Shown in pieces: positions 52,072 through 60,437 of a stretch of DNA of 64,000 bases. The stretch is from Castellaniella defragrans_A. GTDB lineage: Bacteria > Pseudomonadota > Gammaproteobacteria > Burkholderiales > Burkholderiaceae_B. Below the pieces are notes generated by a model. It ran no database searches, was not told the DNA's origin, and saw nothing but the letters and a program-made list of their open reading frames with translations. The translations under genes and the position numbers were made by a program. How positions within the stretch are numbered: the stretch's first letter is position 1; the number at the start of each line of letters is the position of its first letter. Location: assembly GCF_040394755.1 (NCBI RefSeq), contig NZ_JBEBRQ010000007.1; one strand, given 5' to 3'.

Positions 52072-52674
52072 ATGGCGCTCGTGCTCACCGGCAGCGCGCA
52101 ATACGAGGAGGACATCCGCAAGAGCCGCTTCCTCGCGGTGGCGACGCCGGTGCATGGCGCCGCCGAGGCGGTCGCTTTTCTGGAAAGCGCGCGCCGGCCG
52201 CAGGCCACCCACAATTGCTGGGCCTGGCGCATCGGGCAGACTTATCGTTTTCATGATGACGGCGAACCCGGCGGCACTGCCGGGCGGCCGATCCTGCAGG
52301 CGATCGACGGCCAGGACTGCGATCGCGTCGCAGTGATGGTGACGCGCTGGTTCGGCGGCATCAAGCTCGGCACCGGCGGGCTGGCGCGGGCATATGGCGG
52401 GGTTGCCGCCCAGTGCCTGAGGTTGGCGGACAAGGCGCCCTGGGTCCGGGAGTGCCGCGTGCGGTGCGATTGCGGCTTTGGCGATATGGAGCGCGTGCGG
52501 GCGCGCCTGCTGGAGGCGGGCGCCCGCATCGAGGCGGAGGCTTACGGCGCCGCAGGCGTCGTCTGGACGCTGGCCATCGAGGCGGCGCGCAGTGCGGCGC
52601 TGGCGGCGCTGTATGCGGACCTGACGCGCGGGCGCGGGTCCTGGGCGCCGCTGGAGGATGCGCCGCCGCTGTGA
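52072..52674 (+). CDS. yigZ: YigZ/IMPACT-family protein
   Basis: A 200-residue protein of the UPF0029/IMPACT family: KSRFLAVATPV, then the signature region FHDDGEPGGTAGRPIL and VMVTRWFGGIKLGTGGLARAYGG, followed by a small C-terminal ferredoxin-like domain (DCGFGDMERVRARLLEAG). The family has the fold of ribosomal S5 domain 2 and is linked to translation control, with no enzymatic role proven. ATG 52072 is seven bases behind the ybiT-like stop, so the two translation-linked genes form an operon. Confidence 0.87.
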   Translation: MALVLTGSAQYEEDIRKSRFLAVATPVHGAAEAVAFLESARRPQATHNCWAWRIGQTYRFHDDGEPGGTAGRPILQAIDGQDCDRVAVMVTRWFGGIKLGTGGLARAYGGVAAQCLRLADKAPWVRECRVRCDCGFGDMERVRARLLEAGARIEAEAYGAAGVVWTLAIEAARSAALAALYADLTRGRGSWAPLEDAPPL

Positions 52675-52702
52675 GGCGAACGCCTGGCGGCGCGGGCCGG
52701 CC

Positions 52703-53995
52703 TCACCCCGGGAATAAAGCGTATTTGACGATGAACAGCACGGCCACCAGCAGCGTCGCCGAATGGATTTCCCGGAAGCGCCCCGTCAGGGCCTTGATCG
52801 TTACATAGCTGATGAAGCCGAAAGCCAGGCCGTTGGCGATGGAATAGGTCAGCGGCATGGCGATGGCGGTGATGGCGGCCGGGACCGCCTCGGTGAGGTC
52901 GTCCCATTGCACCTCGACGAGCTCACGCAGCATCAGGCAGGCGACATAGAGCAGGGCGGGCGCTGTGGCGTAGCCTGGCACGATCGCGGCCAGAGGTGAC
53001 AGGAATAGGGCCAGCAGGAACAGCACGGCGACCACCAGGGCGGTCAGGCCGGTGCGCCCGCCCGCCTGCACGCCCGAGGCGCTCTCGATGTAGGCGGTGG
53101 TGCTGCTGGTGCCCAGCACCGAGCCGGCGACGATGGCCGTGCTGTCGGCCAGCAGGGCGCGGCCCAGGCGGTTGGGCCTGTCGGGCCGGATCAGGCCGGC
53201 GCGCGTGGCCACACCGATCATGGTGCCGGTCGCATCGAACACTTCGACCAGCACGAAGACCAGGATCACGTGGAAGAAGCCAGTATGCAAGGCGCCGGCG
53301 ATGTCGAGCTGGAGAAAGGTCGGGGCGAGGCTGGGCGGTGCCGAGAACACCCCTTGGAACTGCGTATGGCCCGTCAGGATGGAGAGCGCCGTGATGGCGA
53401 GGATACCGATCAGGATGGCGCCGCGGACCTTGAGGGCGTCGAGCGCGGTGATGAGGAAGAATCCCAGAATGGCGTAGAGCGTGGGGATGTGGGTCAGGTC
53501 GCCCAGGCCGACCTTGGTGGCGGGATTGGCGACCACTATGCCGGCCGTGCCCAACGCGATGATGCCCAGGAACAGGCCGATCCCCGCTGCGATCGCCGAG
53601 CGCAGGGAGGGCGGGATGCCCGCGACCAGCCAGGCCCGGATGCCGGTGAGGGTCAGGATCACGAACACCACGCCCGAGATGAACACCGCCCCCAGTGCCT
53701 GCTGCCAGCTGTAGCCCATTTGGGCGACGACGGTGAAGGCAAAGAACGCATTCAGGCCCATGCCCGGCGCCATGCCGATCGGCCAGTTGGCCATGAAAGC
53801 CATGATGAGCGTTCCCAGGGCGGCTGCCAGGCAGGTGGCGACGAATACCGCGTTGCGGTCCATCCCGGTACTGGAAAGAATATCGGGATTGACGAAAACA
53901 ATGTAGGACATCGTCAGGAAGGTCGTCAGGCCAGCCACGATTTCCGTGCGTGTCGTCGTCCCGTGTTCAGAAAGCCGGAACAGTTTCTCTAGCAT
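52703..53995 (-). CDS. NCS2-family purine permease
   Basis: A 430-residue membrane protein of the AzgA-like NCS2 branch, which imports adenine, guanine or hypoxanthine with protons. It has the opening RTEIVAGLTTFLTMSYIVFVNP, GMGLNAFFAFTVV and the conserved SSTTAYIESASGVQAGGRTGLTA stretch with acidic residues VEVFDATGTMIGVA. About 12 to 14 helices are predicted. It is transcribed divergently from tsaD. Specificity within purines cannot be assigned from the sequence. Confidence 0.9.
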   Translation of the reverse strand: MLEKLFRLSEHGTTTRTEIVAGLTTFLTMSYIVFVNPDILSSTGMDRNAVFVATCLAAALGTLIMAFMANWPIGMAPGMGLNAFFAFTVVAQMGYSWQQALGAVFISGVVFVILTLTGIRAWLVAGIPPSLRSAIAAGIGLFLGIIALGTAGIVVANPATKVGLGDLTHIPTLYAILGFFLITALDALKVRGAILIGILAITALSILTGHTQFQGVFSAPPSLAPTFLQLDIAGALHTGFFHVILVFVLVEVFDATGTMIGVATRAGLIRPDRPNRLGRALLADSTAIVAGSVLGTSSTTAYIESASGVQAGGRTGLTALVVAVLFLLALFLSPLAAIVPGYATAPALLYVACLMLRELVEVQWDDLTEAVPAAITAIAMPLTYSIANGLAFGFISYVTIKALTGRFREIHSATLLVAVLFIVKYALFPG

Positions 53996-54046
53996 AATTG
54001 GTCCCCAGGGGATGGTTGCTGGTTTTTGCCGCAGGATGCATTCTAA

Positions 54047-54065
54047 AACCGTTTCTTGAACGGTT
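54047..54065. promoter_or_regulatory. short inverted repeat in the tsaD leader
   Basis: AACCGTT and AACGGTT are separated by TCTTG, 13 bases before the tsaD ATG and close to a TACACT hexamer. It could be an operator or an RNA hairpin near the start. Only the symmetry is seen. Confidence 0.3.
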
Positions 54066-54078
54066 GTACACTGCGCGC

Positions 54079-55143
54079 ATGCTGATCATTGGATTCGAGA
54101 GTTCTTGCGACGAGACGGGTGTGGCCGTTGTCTGCACACGGCGTGGCCTGCTGTCGCATGCCTTGCACAGCCAGGTCGCCATGCACCGGGAATATGGCGG
54201 CGTGGTGCCTGAACTGGCCTCGCGCGATCACATTCGCCGCATCGTGCCCCTGACCCGCGAGGCCTTGTCCCAGGCCGGCCTGGGGATCGCGGATGTGGGC
54301 GCCGTGGCCTACACGGCGGGGCCGGGACTGGCCGGCGCGTTGCTGGTGGGCGCCAGTTTCGCCAGCGCCTTCGCCTGGGCGCGCGGCGTACCGGCGATCC
54401 CCATCCATCACCTCGAAGGGCACCTGCTGTCGCCGCTGCTGGCCGAGCCCGCGCCGTCCTTTCCTTTTGTCGCGCTGCTGGTGTCGGGCGGGCATACGCA
54501 GCTCATGCGGGTCGATGGCGTCGGGCTCTATGAGTTATTGGGCGAAACCCTGGACGATGCTGCCGGCGAGGCCTTCGACAAGAGCGCCAAGCTCATGGGC
54601 CTGGGGTATCCCGGAGGCCCGGAGCTCTCGCGTCTGGCTGAGCGGGGCGATCCGGGTGCATATTCGCTGCCCCGGCCGATGCTGCATAGCGGCGATCTGG
54701 ATTTCAGTTTCAGCGGTCTGAAGACTGCGGTCCTCACCCGTATGAAAGCCATTCAGGGCACGGATGGGCGGGCGCCCGATCCCGGCGCGGTGGCGGACCT
54801 GGCCGCCGCCACCGAGGCGGCCATCGTCGATGTGCTGGCCGCCAAATCATTGGCCGCCTTGCAGCGGACGGGATTGCGTCGCCTGGTGGTGGCCGGCGGG
54901 GTGGGCGCCAACCGCTCGTTGCGCCAACGCTTGTGCGAGGCCCTGGCGGCCCAGGACGGCGAGGTGTTTTTCCCGCCGCTGCATCTATGCACCGACAATG
55001 GCGCCATGATCGCCTGGGCGGCGGCCTTGCGCGTGCGCGCCGGTCTGGCCGATCTGGCGGTGCGTGAGGCATCGTTCGCCGTGCGCCCGCGCTGGGATTT
55101 GCGGGAGGTCTGCGTGGCCTCTGGCGAGGAGCCCGCGGCGTAG
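54079..55143 (+). CDS. tsaD: tRNA N6-adenosine threonylcarbamoyltransferase
   Basis: A 354-residue ASKHA-fold enzyme that, with TsaB and TsaE, adds threonylcarbamoyl to A37 of ANN-decoding tRNAs. Signatures present: MLIIGFESSCDETGVAV, the metal site in IPIHHLEGHLLSPLL, LLVSGGHTQL, GETLDDAAGEAFDKSAKLMG, LDFSFSGLKTAV and VVAGGVGANRSLR. Length is close to the E. coli protein (337). The start ATG 54079 is chosen for the conserved opening. It is divergent from the purine permease and converges on plsY. Confidence 0.94.
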   Translation: MLIIGFESSCDETGVAVVCTRRGLLSHALHSQVAMHREYGGVVPELASRDHIRRIVPLTREALSQAGLGIADVGAVAYTAGPGLAGALLVGASFASAFAWARGVPAIPIHHLEGHLLSPLLAEPAPSFPFVALLVSGGHTQLMRVDGVGLYELLGETLDDAAGEAFDKSAKLMGLGYPGGPELSRLAERGDPGAYSLPRPMLHSGDLDFSFSGLKTAVLTRMKAIQGTDGRAPDPGAVADLAAATEAAIVDVLAAKSLAALQRTGLRRLVVAGGVGANRSLRQRLCEALAAQDGEVFFPPLHLCTDNGAMIAWAAALRVRAGLADLAVREASFAVRPRWDLREVCVASGEEPAA

Positions 55144-55171
55144 GGCGGGGCGCCTAGTGTAGTGTTCGACG

Positions 55172-55813
55172 CTATTTATTCTTTTTTTGCCCGAACCGGC
55201 TTTCCTTGCCGGCCAGCAGGCGTGAAATATTGGCGCCATGGCGCGCGATCAGCAGCACGGTCAGCGCGACGATCACCACCGTGGTGGCGGTGTCCATGCG
55301 CCAGGCCACTTTGTTGCCGAGAATGTAGTAGCAGGGCGCGAAGATCGCCGCCATGATCGAGGCCAACGACACGTAGCGGGTGACATAGAGGACGATCGCC
55401 CAGGTGGCCACGGTCGCCAGCGCCAGCCAGGGCTGCAGTCCCAGCAGTACGCCGAGCGCGGTGGCGACCCCCTTGCCGCCCTTGAAGCGCAGGAATACAG
55501 GATAGAGGTGGCCGATGAACGCCGCCAGTCCGGCCCAGGGAACGGCCGCCGCCGGCGCCAGGCCGGCGCGCACCGCCCAGGCGGCCAGCATGACGGCGAC
55601 CCAGCCTTTGGCGGCATCGCCCAGTAGTGTGAGAATGGCGGCGGTCTTGTTGCCGCTGCGCAGGACGTTCGTGGCCCCCGGATTGCCGGAGCCGAAGCTG
55701 CGCGGATCGCGCAGGCCCATCAAGCGGCTGACCAGCACTGCGAACGAAACCGAACCGATCAGGTATCCCAGGATCAGGACGATGACGATGGCGGCGGCGG
55801 GCAGGCTGGACAT
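55172..55813 (-). CDS. plsY: acyl-phosphate glycerol-3-phosphate acyltransferase PlsY
   Basis: A 213-residue membrane enzyme with five to seven helices. The three PlsY motifs are seen: DPRSFGSGNPGATNVLR (about 35-51), GHLYPVFLRFKGGKGVAT (about 99-116) and the third loop near ALTVLLIARHGANISRLLAG. It transfers an acyl group from acyl phosphate to glycerol 3-phosphate, the first step of membrane phospholipid synthesis. ATG 55813 gives the standard N-terminus; an upstream in-frame start at 55963 would cross into the surE leader. It is divergent from surE. Confidence 0.93.
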   Translation of the reverse strand: MSSLPAAAIVIVLILGYLIGSVSFAVLVSRLMGLRDPRSFGSGNPGATNVLRSGNKTAAILTLLGDAAKGWVAVMLAAWAVRAGLAPAAAVPWAGLAAFIGHLYPVFLRFKGGKGVATALGVLLGLQPWLALATVATWAIVLYVTRYVSLASIMAAIFAPCYYILGNKVAWRMDTATTVVIVALTVLLIARHGANISRLLAGKESRFGQKKNK

Positions 55814-55943
55814 GGGCGGGTCGAGAAAGTGCGGCGCGAGAGGCGGCGGTATGGCGGCCATTCTAACCGGCGGTCGTCCAAACCGCCATTGTCCCCGGGT
55901 ACAATTCGTGATGGATGGTTTGATTTGAAAATGGAAGGACTCG

Positions 55944-56690
55944 ATGCGGATTCTGGTCTCCAATGACGATGGCTACAATGCGCCCGGCGTCGAAGCCCTG
56001 GCGCATGCTTTGCGGGATTTCGGCGAGGTCACGGTGGTCGCGCCCGAGACGAATTGCAGCGGTTCCTCCAATTCCCTGACCCTGCGCCGTCCCTTGTCGG
56101 TGCGGCAGGCGGCCAATGGTTTCTATTTCGTCAACGGCACGCCGTCGGACTGTGTGCATGTCGCGCTGACGGGCCTGCTCGATTTCCGCCCGGACCTGCT
56201 GGTCTCGGGCATCAACAATGGCGCCAACCTGGGCGAGGACACCCTGTATTCGGGGACGGTGGCGGCGGCCTCCGAGGGCTTTTTGCTCGGCATCCCCTCG
56301 CTGGCGTTCTCCCTGGTCCAGCGCGACTGGCGGCACCTGGATTGCGCGACGCGCGTCGCGCGCGAACTGGTGGCTCTGTTTCAGCGTGATCCGTGGCCCG
56401 AGCCCCTGCTGCTGAACGTCAACATTCCGTCGGTGCCCTACGAGGCGCTGAATGGATTCCGGACGACCCGCCTGGGCCGGCGGCACCCATCCGAGCCCGT
56501 CATCCGCAGCACGACGCCGTATGGCGAGCCGGTCTACTGGATCGGGCCGGTCGGGGGCGCCCGCGACGGAATCGAAAATTCCGATTTTGCCGCAATCAAG
56601 GACCATGCCGTGTCGATGACGCCCTTGCGCCTGGATTTGACGCACTATGAGCAGCTTGCGGCGATCCGCGACTGGACTGCGCGCCGATGA
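55944..56690 (+). CDS. surE: 5'/3'-nucleotidase SurE
   Basis: A 248-residue metal-dependent nucleotidase. The metal site NDDGYNAPGVEAL lies at residues 7-19 and the other conserved loops are VVAPETNCSGSSNSLTL, VNGTPSDCVHVAL and VSGINNGANLGEDTLYSGTVAAA. It removes phosphate from nucleoside monophosphates and short polyphosphates and is linked to stationary-phase survival. It opens the surE-pcm-nlpD cluster and overlaps pcm by four bases (ATGA). AAAATGGAAGGA precedes its ATG. Confidence 0.95.
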   Translation: MRILVSNDDGYNAPGVEALAHALRDFGEVTVVAPETNCSGSSNSLTLRRPLSVRQAANGFYFVNGTPSDCVHVALTGLLDFRPDLLVSGINNGANLGEDTLYSGTVAAASEGFLLGIPSLAFSLVQRDWRHLDCATRVARELVALFQRDPWPEPLLLNVNIPSVPYEALNGFRTTRLGRRHPSEPVIRSTTPYGEPVYWIGPVGGARDGIENSDFAAIKDHAVSMTPLRLDLTHYEQLAAIRDWTARR

Positions 56691-57514
56691 GCAAGGCTCG
56701 GCACTCCTTCAACAAGCCCGGAGGCACGACTCGCAGGCCGTTGTCCGGCCCTGCGCCGGGACCTGGCTATTCCCCGGCCAACAGCAACACCAGGATTCAG
56801 GGTGGCCGGTCGTTCGTTCCTCCCGTGGCAACGACCGTGCAACCGCCTGCGGCGGCATCGCCCCCGAATCTGGGGCTCAATTCCGAACGCCTGCGCGCGC
56901 TCATGGTTCAACGCCTGCGCGAGCAAGGGATCGAGGATTCCCGCGTCCTGGCCGCCATGCAGGCGGTTGCGCGGCATGAATTCGTGGACGAGGGCCTGGC
57001 CAGCCGGGCCTACGAGAACGCAGCCTTGCCGATCGGTTTCGGCCAGACGATTTCCCAACCCTGGGTGGTTGCGTATATGCTATCGGCGATGTGCCTCGGG
57101 CGCGAACCCACCCGGGTGCTCGAGGTTGGTGCCGGCTGCGGCTACCAGGCGGCGGTGCTGGCCCAGTTCGTGCCGGAGGTCTTTGCGATCGAGCGCGTGC
57201 GCGGCCTGTACGAGCTGGCACGCCTGAATCTGGCGCGTGCGCGGGCGCGGGCACGCGTCAGGTTGTCATTTGGCGACGGAATGCGGGGGCTTCCGCATCA
57301 TGCGCCCTTCGATGGCATTGTCGTCGCCGCGGCCGGGGTTAAAATCCCAGAGGCTTTGCTGAATCAATTGGCCATCGGCGCGCGTTTGATCGCACCCGAG
57401 GGTTCCGCCCAACAAAAGCTCATTCTGATCGAGCGCACCGGTACCGCCTCATGGCGGCGACAAGCGCTCGAAGATGTCCGATTCGTACCGCTGCGTCCTG
57501 GCACGCAGGCCTAA
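56687..57514 (+). CDS. pcm: protein-L-isoaspartate O-methyltransferase with N-terminal extension
   Basis: A 275-residue enzyme. The catalytic part (about residues 65-275) is a standard PCMT: ALPIGFGQTISQPWVVAYML, SAM motif LEVGAGCGYQAAVLAQ, DGMRGLPHHAPFDGIVVAAA and ALLNQLAIGARLIAPEG. It methylates isoaspartyl residues so that they can be repaired. The first 60 residues are rich in Pro, Gly, Ser and Thr and are not part of the usual 208-residue enzyme. The ATG overlaps surE. It stands between surE and nlpD as in many proteobacteria. Confidence 0.92.
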   Translation: MSKARHSFNKPGGTTRRPLSGPAPGPGYSPANSNTRIQGGRSFVPPVATTVQPPAAASPPNLGLNSERLRALMVQRLREQGIEDSRVLAAMQAVARHEFVDEGLASRAYENAALPIGFGQTISQPWVVAYMLSAMCLGREPTRVLEVGAGCGYQAAVLAQFVPEVFAIERVRGLYELARLNLARARARARVRLSFGDGMRGLPHHAPFDGIVVAAAGVKIPEALLNQLAIGARLIAPEGSAQQKLILIERTGTASWRRQALEDVRFVPLRPGTQA

Positions 57515-57524
57515 GGAGATTTAC

Positions 57525-58346
57525 ATGCATGTAGGGACGTTTGCGACAGGCGCTCCTCTCATCGACACTCGGCGCCGCGGCATTCGCCCACTGGTGCTGA
57601 CGGCACTGTTTGCGACGGCTTTGCTGGCCGGATGCGCCACGCGTACCGAGCGCGCGCCCGTCACGGACCAATCCAGAGGTTCCGGCTCGACCGTCACACA
57701 GTCCGCCACCGGCACCTATGTGGTCAAGCCCGGCGACACGCTCTATAAGATCGCGCAGGCGCACGGCATGGAGGTCTCCCGCCTGAGCCAGCTCAACAAT
57801 ATCTCCAATCCGTCGCAGCTGGCGATCGGGCAGGTGCTGCGTCTGGATGGCGGCACATCCGCGCCCACGGGCGGATCTCAGGGAGGTTCGGCCACGCCGA
57901 TCCCCGTGACGCCCGTTGAAACCACGCCGGCCACGGGTTCTACCGACACCGCCACCACCGCGCCGCGCGCGAGCGATGCCGGGGTCGTTTCGTGGGCCTG
58001 GCCAGCCAACGGCAAGATCATCCAGGGGTTCAACAGCACCACCAAGGGCATCGACATCGAGGGTGCGGTCGGCGCGCCGGTGCTGGCCGCCGCCAATGGC
58101 AAGGTGATGTACGCAGGCAACGGCGTGCGGGGCCTGGGCAATCTGATCCTGCTGGGTCACAGCGACGGTTTCATCACGGCCTACGCGCACAACCAGGCCT
58201 TGCTGGTCAAGACCGGCGAGGATGTCAAGAAAGGCGCCAAGATCGCGACGATCGGCCAGAGCGATACCAGTTCGCCGCGTCTGCACTTCGAGATCCGTCG
58301 GCGCGGCACGCCGGTCAATCCGCTGTCGTACCTGCCGGCCCGATGA
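57525..58346 (+). CDS. nlpD: NlpD-like lipoprotein, amidase activator
   Basis: A 273-residue lipoprotein with a long basic start and the lipobox LLAGC (Cys about 37), a LysM domain at about 65-110 (YVVKPGDTLYKIAQAHG, LNNISNPSQLAIGQVL) and a C-terminal M23 domain. The M23 fold lacks the metal ligands of an active peptidase: GIDIEG has no preceding histidine and the last motif reads RLHFEIR. It should therefore activate amidases such as AmiC at the septum, like E. coli NlpD. TAAGGAG precedes ATG 57525. Its stop overlaps the exonuclease gene, not rpoS. Confidence 0.9.
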   Translation: MHVGTFATGAPLIDTRRRGIRPLVLTALFATALLAGCATRTERAPVTDQSRGSGSTVTQSATGTYVVKPGDTLYKIAQAHGMEVSRLSQLNNISNPSQLAIGQVLRLDGGTSAPTGGSQGGSATPIPVTPVETTPATGSTDTATTAPRASDAGVVSWAWPANGKIIQGFNSTTKGIDIEGAVGAPVLAAANGKVMYAGNGVRGLGNLILLGHSDGFITAYAHNQALLVKTGEDVKKGAKIATIGQSDTSSPRLHFEIRRRGTPVNPLSYLPAR

Positions 58347-59122
58347 TTCCGACGCTGGTTTTCGACCTCGAGACCATCCCGGACGCAGAGGGCCTCAGGC
58401 GCCTGAATCCGCAATGGTCCGAGTTGGATGACGCAGCCCTGATCGAGGCGGCCCTGACGGCCCGGCGCGAGTCGCACGGCAATGATTTCCTGCCACTGCA
58501 CCTGCAAAAGATCGCGGTGGTGGGCTGCGTGTTTCGCGACGACCAGGGCTTTCGGGTCAAGACCCTGGGCAGCGCCGAGGACCCAGAGGCGGCGCTGATC
58601 GCGGGCTTTTTCAAGACCATCGGCCACTACACGCCGACCCTGGTGAGCTGGAACGGTTCGGGGTTCGACCTGCCGGTATTGCACTACCGCAGCCTCATCC
58701 ACGGGGTGGCGGCGCCGCGCTATTGGGACACGGGCGAGGACGATCGCGAGTTCAAGTTCAACAATTACCTCAATCGCTATCACAATCGTCACATCGACTT
58801 GATGGACGTGCTGGCGAAATTCAATGGCCGCGCCAACGCACCCCTGGATCAGCTCGCCAAGCTCTGCGGTTTTCCGGGCAAGCTCGGCATGGACGGCGGG
58901 CAGGTCTGGCAGGCCTGGCACGAGGGACGGCGCGACGAGGTCCGCGCCTACTGCGAGACCGACGTCGTCAACACCTGGCTGGTGTATTGCCGCTATCGCC
59001 TGATCAAGGGCGAGCTCGACGCCACGGCCTACCAGGCCGAGCTGGACTTGGTGCGCGAAACGCTGCGCGGGATCGAGGCCGTCCATTGGCAGGAATATCT
59101 TTCGGCTTGGGAACATGCCTGA
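58343..59122 (+). CDS. predicted 3'-5' exonuclease, PolB-like RNase H fold
   Basis: A 259-residue protein of the DEDD exonuclease superfamily. ExoI is VFDLETIPDAEG (about residues 6-17), ExoII is LVSWNGSGFDLPVLHYR (about 97-113) and ExoIII is AYCETDVVNTWLVYCRYR (about 218-235, DEDDy-like with YCETDVV). It is the short stand-alone form often found next to rlmD in betaproteobacteria. The substrate is unknown. Start ATG 58343 overlaps nlpD by four bases, and the rlmD start overlaps its end by eight. Confidence 0.83.
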   Translation: MIPTLVFDLETIPDAEGLRRLNPQWSELDDAALIEAALTARRESHGNDFLPLHLQKIAVVGCVFRDDQGFRVKTLGSAEDPEAALIAGFFKTIGHYTPTLVSWNGSGFDLPVLHYRSLIHGVAAPRYWDTGEDDREFKFNNYLNRYHNRHIDLMDVLAKFNGRANAPLDQLAKLCGFPGKLGMDGGQVWQAWHEGRRDEVRAYCETDVVNTWLVYCRYRLIKGELDATAYQAELDLVRETLRGIEAVHWQEYLSAWEHA

Positions 59123-60437
59123 TTCGCAAACGCTGTTGCTGGACATCGAATCGCTGGATCTCGAAGGGCAGGGGGTGGCACATCACGAGGGCAAGGTCGC
59201 TTTCGTGGAAGGCGCCTTGCCGGGCGAGCGCGTCCTGGCCCGCGTCGTGCGCCGCAAGCCTTCTTTCGACAAGGCGCGCATCGAGCGCATCGTCCGATCC
59301 TCGTCCCAGCGGGTCCAGCCGCCTTGTCCGCATTTCGGGACCTGCGGGGGCTGCGCCATGCAGCACCTCGAACCTGCGGCCCAGATGGCGATCAAGCAGC
59401 GCGCGCTGGAGGACGCCCTGGAACACATCGGCAAGGTCCGGGCGGGTCAGATCCTGCCCGCCTTGCAGGGGCCCGGCCTGGGCTACCGTCACCGCGCCCG
59501 CCTGTCGGTGCGGCTGGTGCCCAAGAAAGGCGGGGTGCTGGTCGGGTTCCGCGAACGCAACAGCAGCTATGTGGCCGATATCCGGCAGTGCCTGGTGCTG
59601 CCGCCGCATGTATCCGCGCTGCTCGTGCCCCTGCGCGCGCTGGTCGGAAGTCTGTCGCGCCCCGAGCGCATCCCGCAGATCGAGGTGGCGGTCGGCGATC
59701 AGGCGACCGTCCTGTCCCTGCGCCATCTCGAACCGCTCGTCGATGCCGACCTGGATCTCCTGCGCGCGTTCGCCCGGACGCACGGGGTGGTCTGGTGGTT
59801 GCAGCCCAAGGGGCCCGATTCGGCCCATCCCCTCGATCCCGAGGATGGTGACCGGCTGGCCTACGCCTTGCCGGTGTATGGCTTGCGCATGCATTACCGG
59901 CCGACCGATTTCACGCAGGTCAATCCATACGTCAATCAAACCCTGGTGTTTCGCGCGTTGAGTCTGCTCGCGGCTGGTGCTCAGGATCGCGTGGCCGACA
60001 TGTTCTGCGGCCTGGGCAATTTCAGCCTGCCCCTGGCCACGGTGGTCCACGAGGTCGTGGGAATCGAGGGCAGCGCCGCGCTGGTGCGGCGGGCCCGGGA
60101 GGATGCGGCGCGTCAGGGCCTGGATGGGCGGGCCTCGTTTTCCGAGCTGAATCTGTTCGAAATCGATGCGGATTGGCTGCGCAGCCAGGGACATTTCGAC
60201 CGGATGCTGATCGACCCGCCGCGCGAGGGCGCGCTGGCGCTGGCCCATGCCCTGGCGGCCCTGGCGCCGGACGAACGACCCCGGCGCGTGGTGTATGTCT
60301 CCTGTAATCCCGCCACGCTGGCGCGCGATGCGGGCATCCTGCACCATGTCGGCGGCTGGACGCTGAAGGCCGCTGGCGCGGTGAACATGTTCCCGCATAC
60401 GGCGCACATCGAATCCATCGCCGTGTTCGAGTCATGA
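59115..60437 (+). CDS. rlmD: 23S rRNA (uracil(1939)-C5)-methyltransferase
   Basis: A 440-residue TRAM-domain rRNA methyltransferase. The N-terminal TRAM domain (about 1-60) is followed by the iron-sulfur cysteines in CPHFGTCGGCAMQHL (about 71-85), QVNPYVNQTL, the SAM loop DMFCGLGNFSLPLA (about 295-308) and the catalytic cysteine in YVSCNPATLARD. It methylates U1939 of 23S rRNA. The gene overlaps the exonuclease upstream by eight bases and the MFS transporter downstream by four, so the cluster is read without gaps. Confidence 0.93.
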   Translation: MPDSQTLLLDIESLDLEGQGVAHHEGKVAFVEGALPGERVLARVVRRKPSFDKARIERIVRSSSQRVQPPCPHFGTCGGCAMQHLEPAAQMAIKQRALEDALEHIGKVRAGQILPALQGPGLGYRHRARLSVRLVPKKGGVLVGFRERNSSYVADIRQCLVLPPHVSALLVPLRALVGSLSRPERIPQIEVAVGDQATVLSLRHLEPLVDADLDLLRAFARTHGVVWWLQPKGPDSAHPLDPEDGDRLAYALPVYGLRMHYRPTDFTQVNPYVNQTLVFRALSLLAAGAQDRVADMFCGLGNFSLPLATVVHEVVGIEGSAALVRRAREDAARQGLDGRASFSELNLFEIDADWLRSQGHFDRMLIDPPREGALALAHALAALAPDERPRRVVYVSCNPATLARDAGILHHVGGWTLKAAGAVNMFPHTAHIESIAVFES

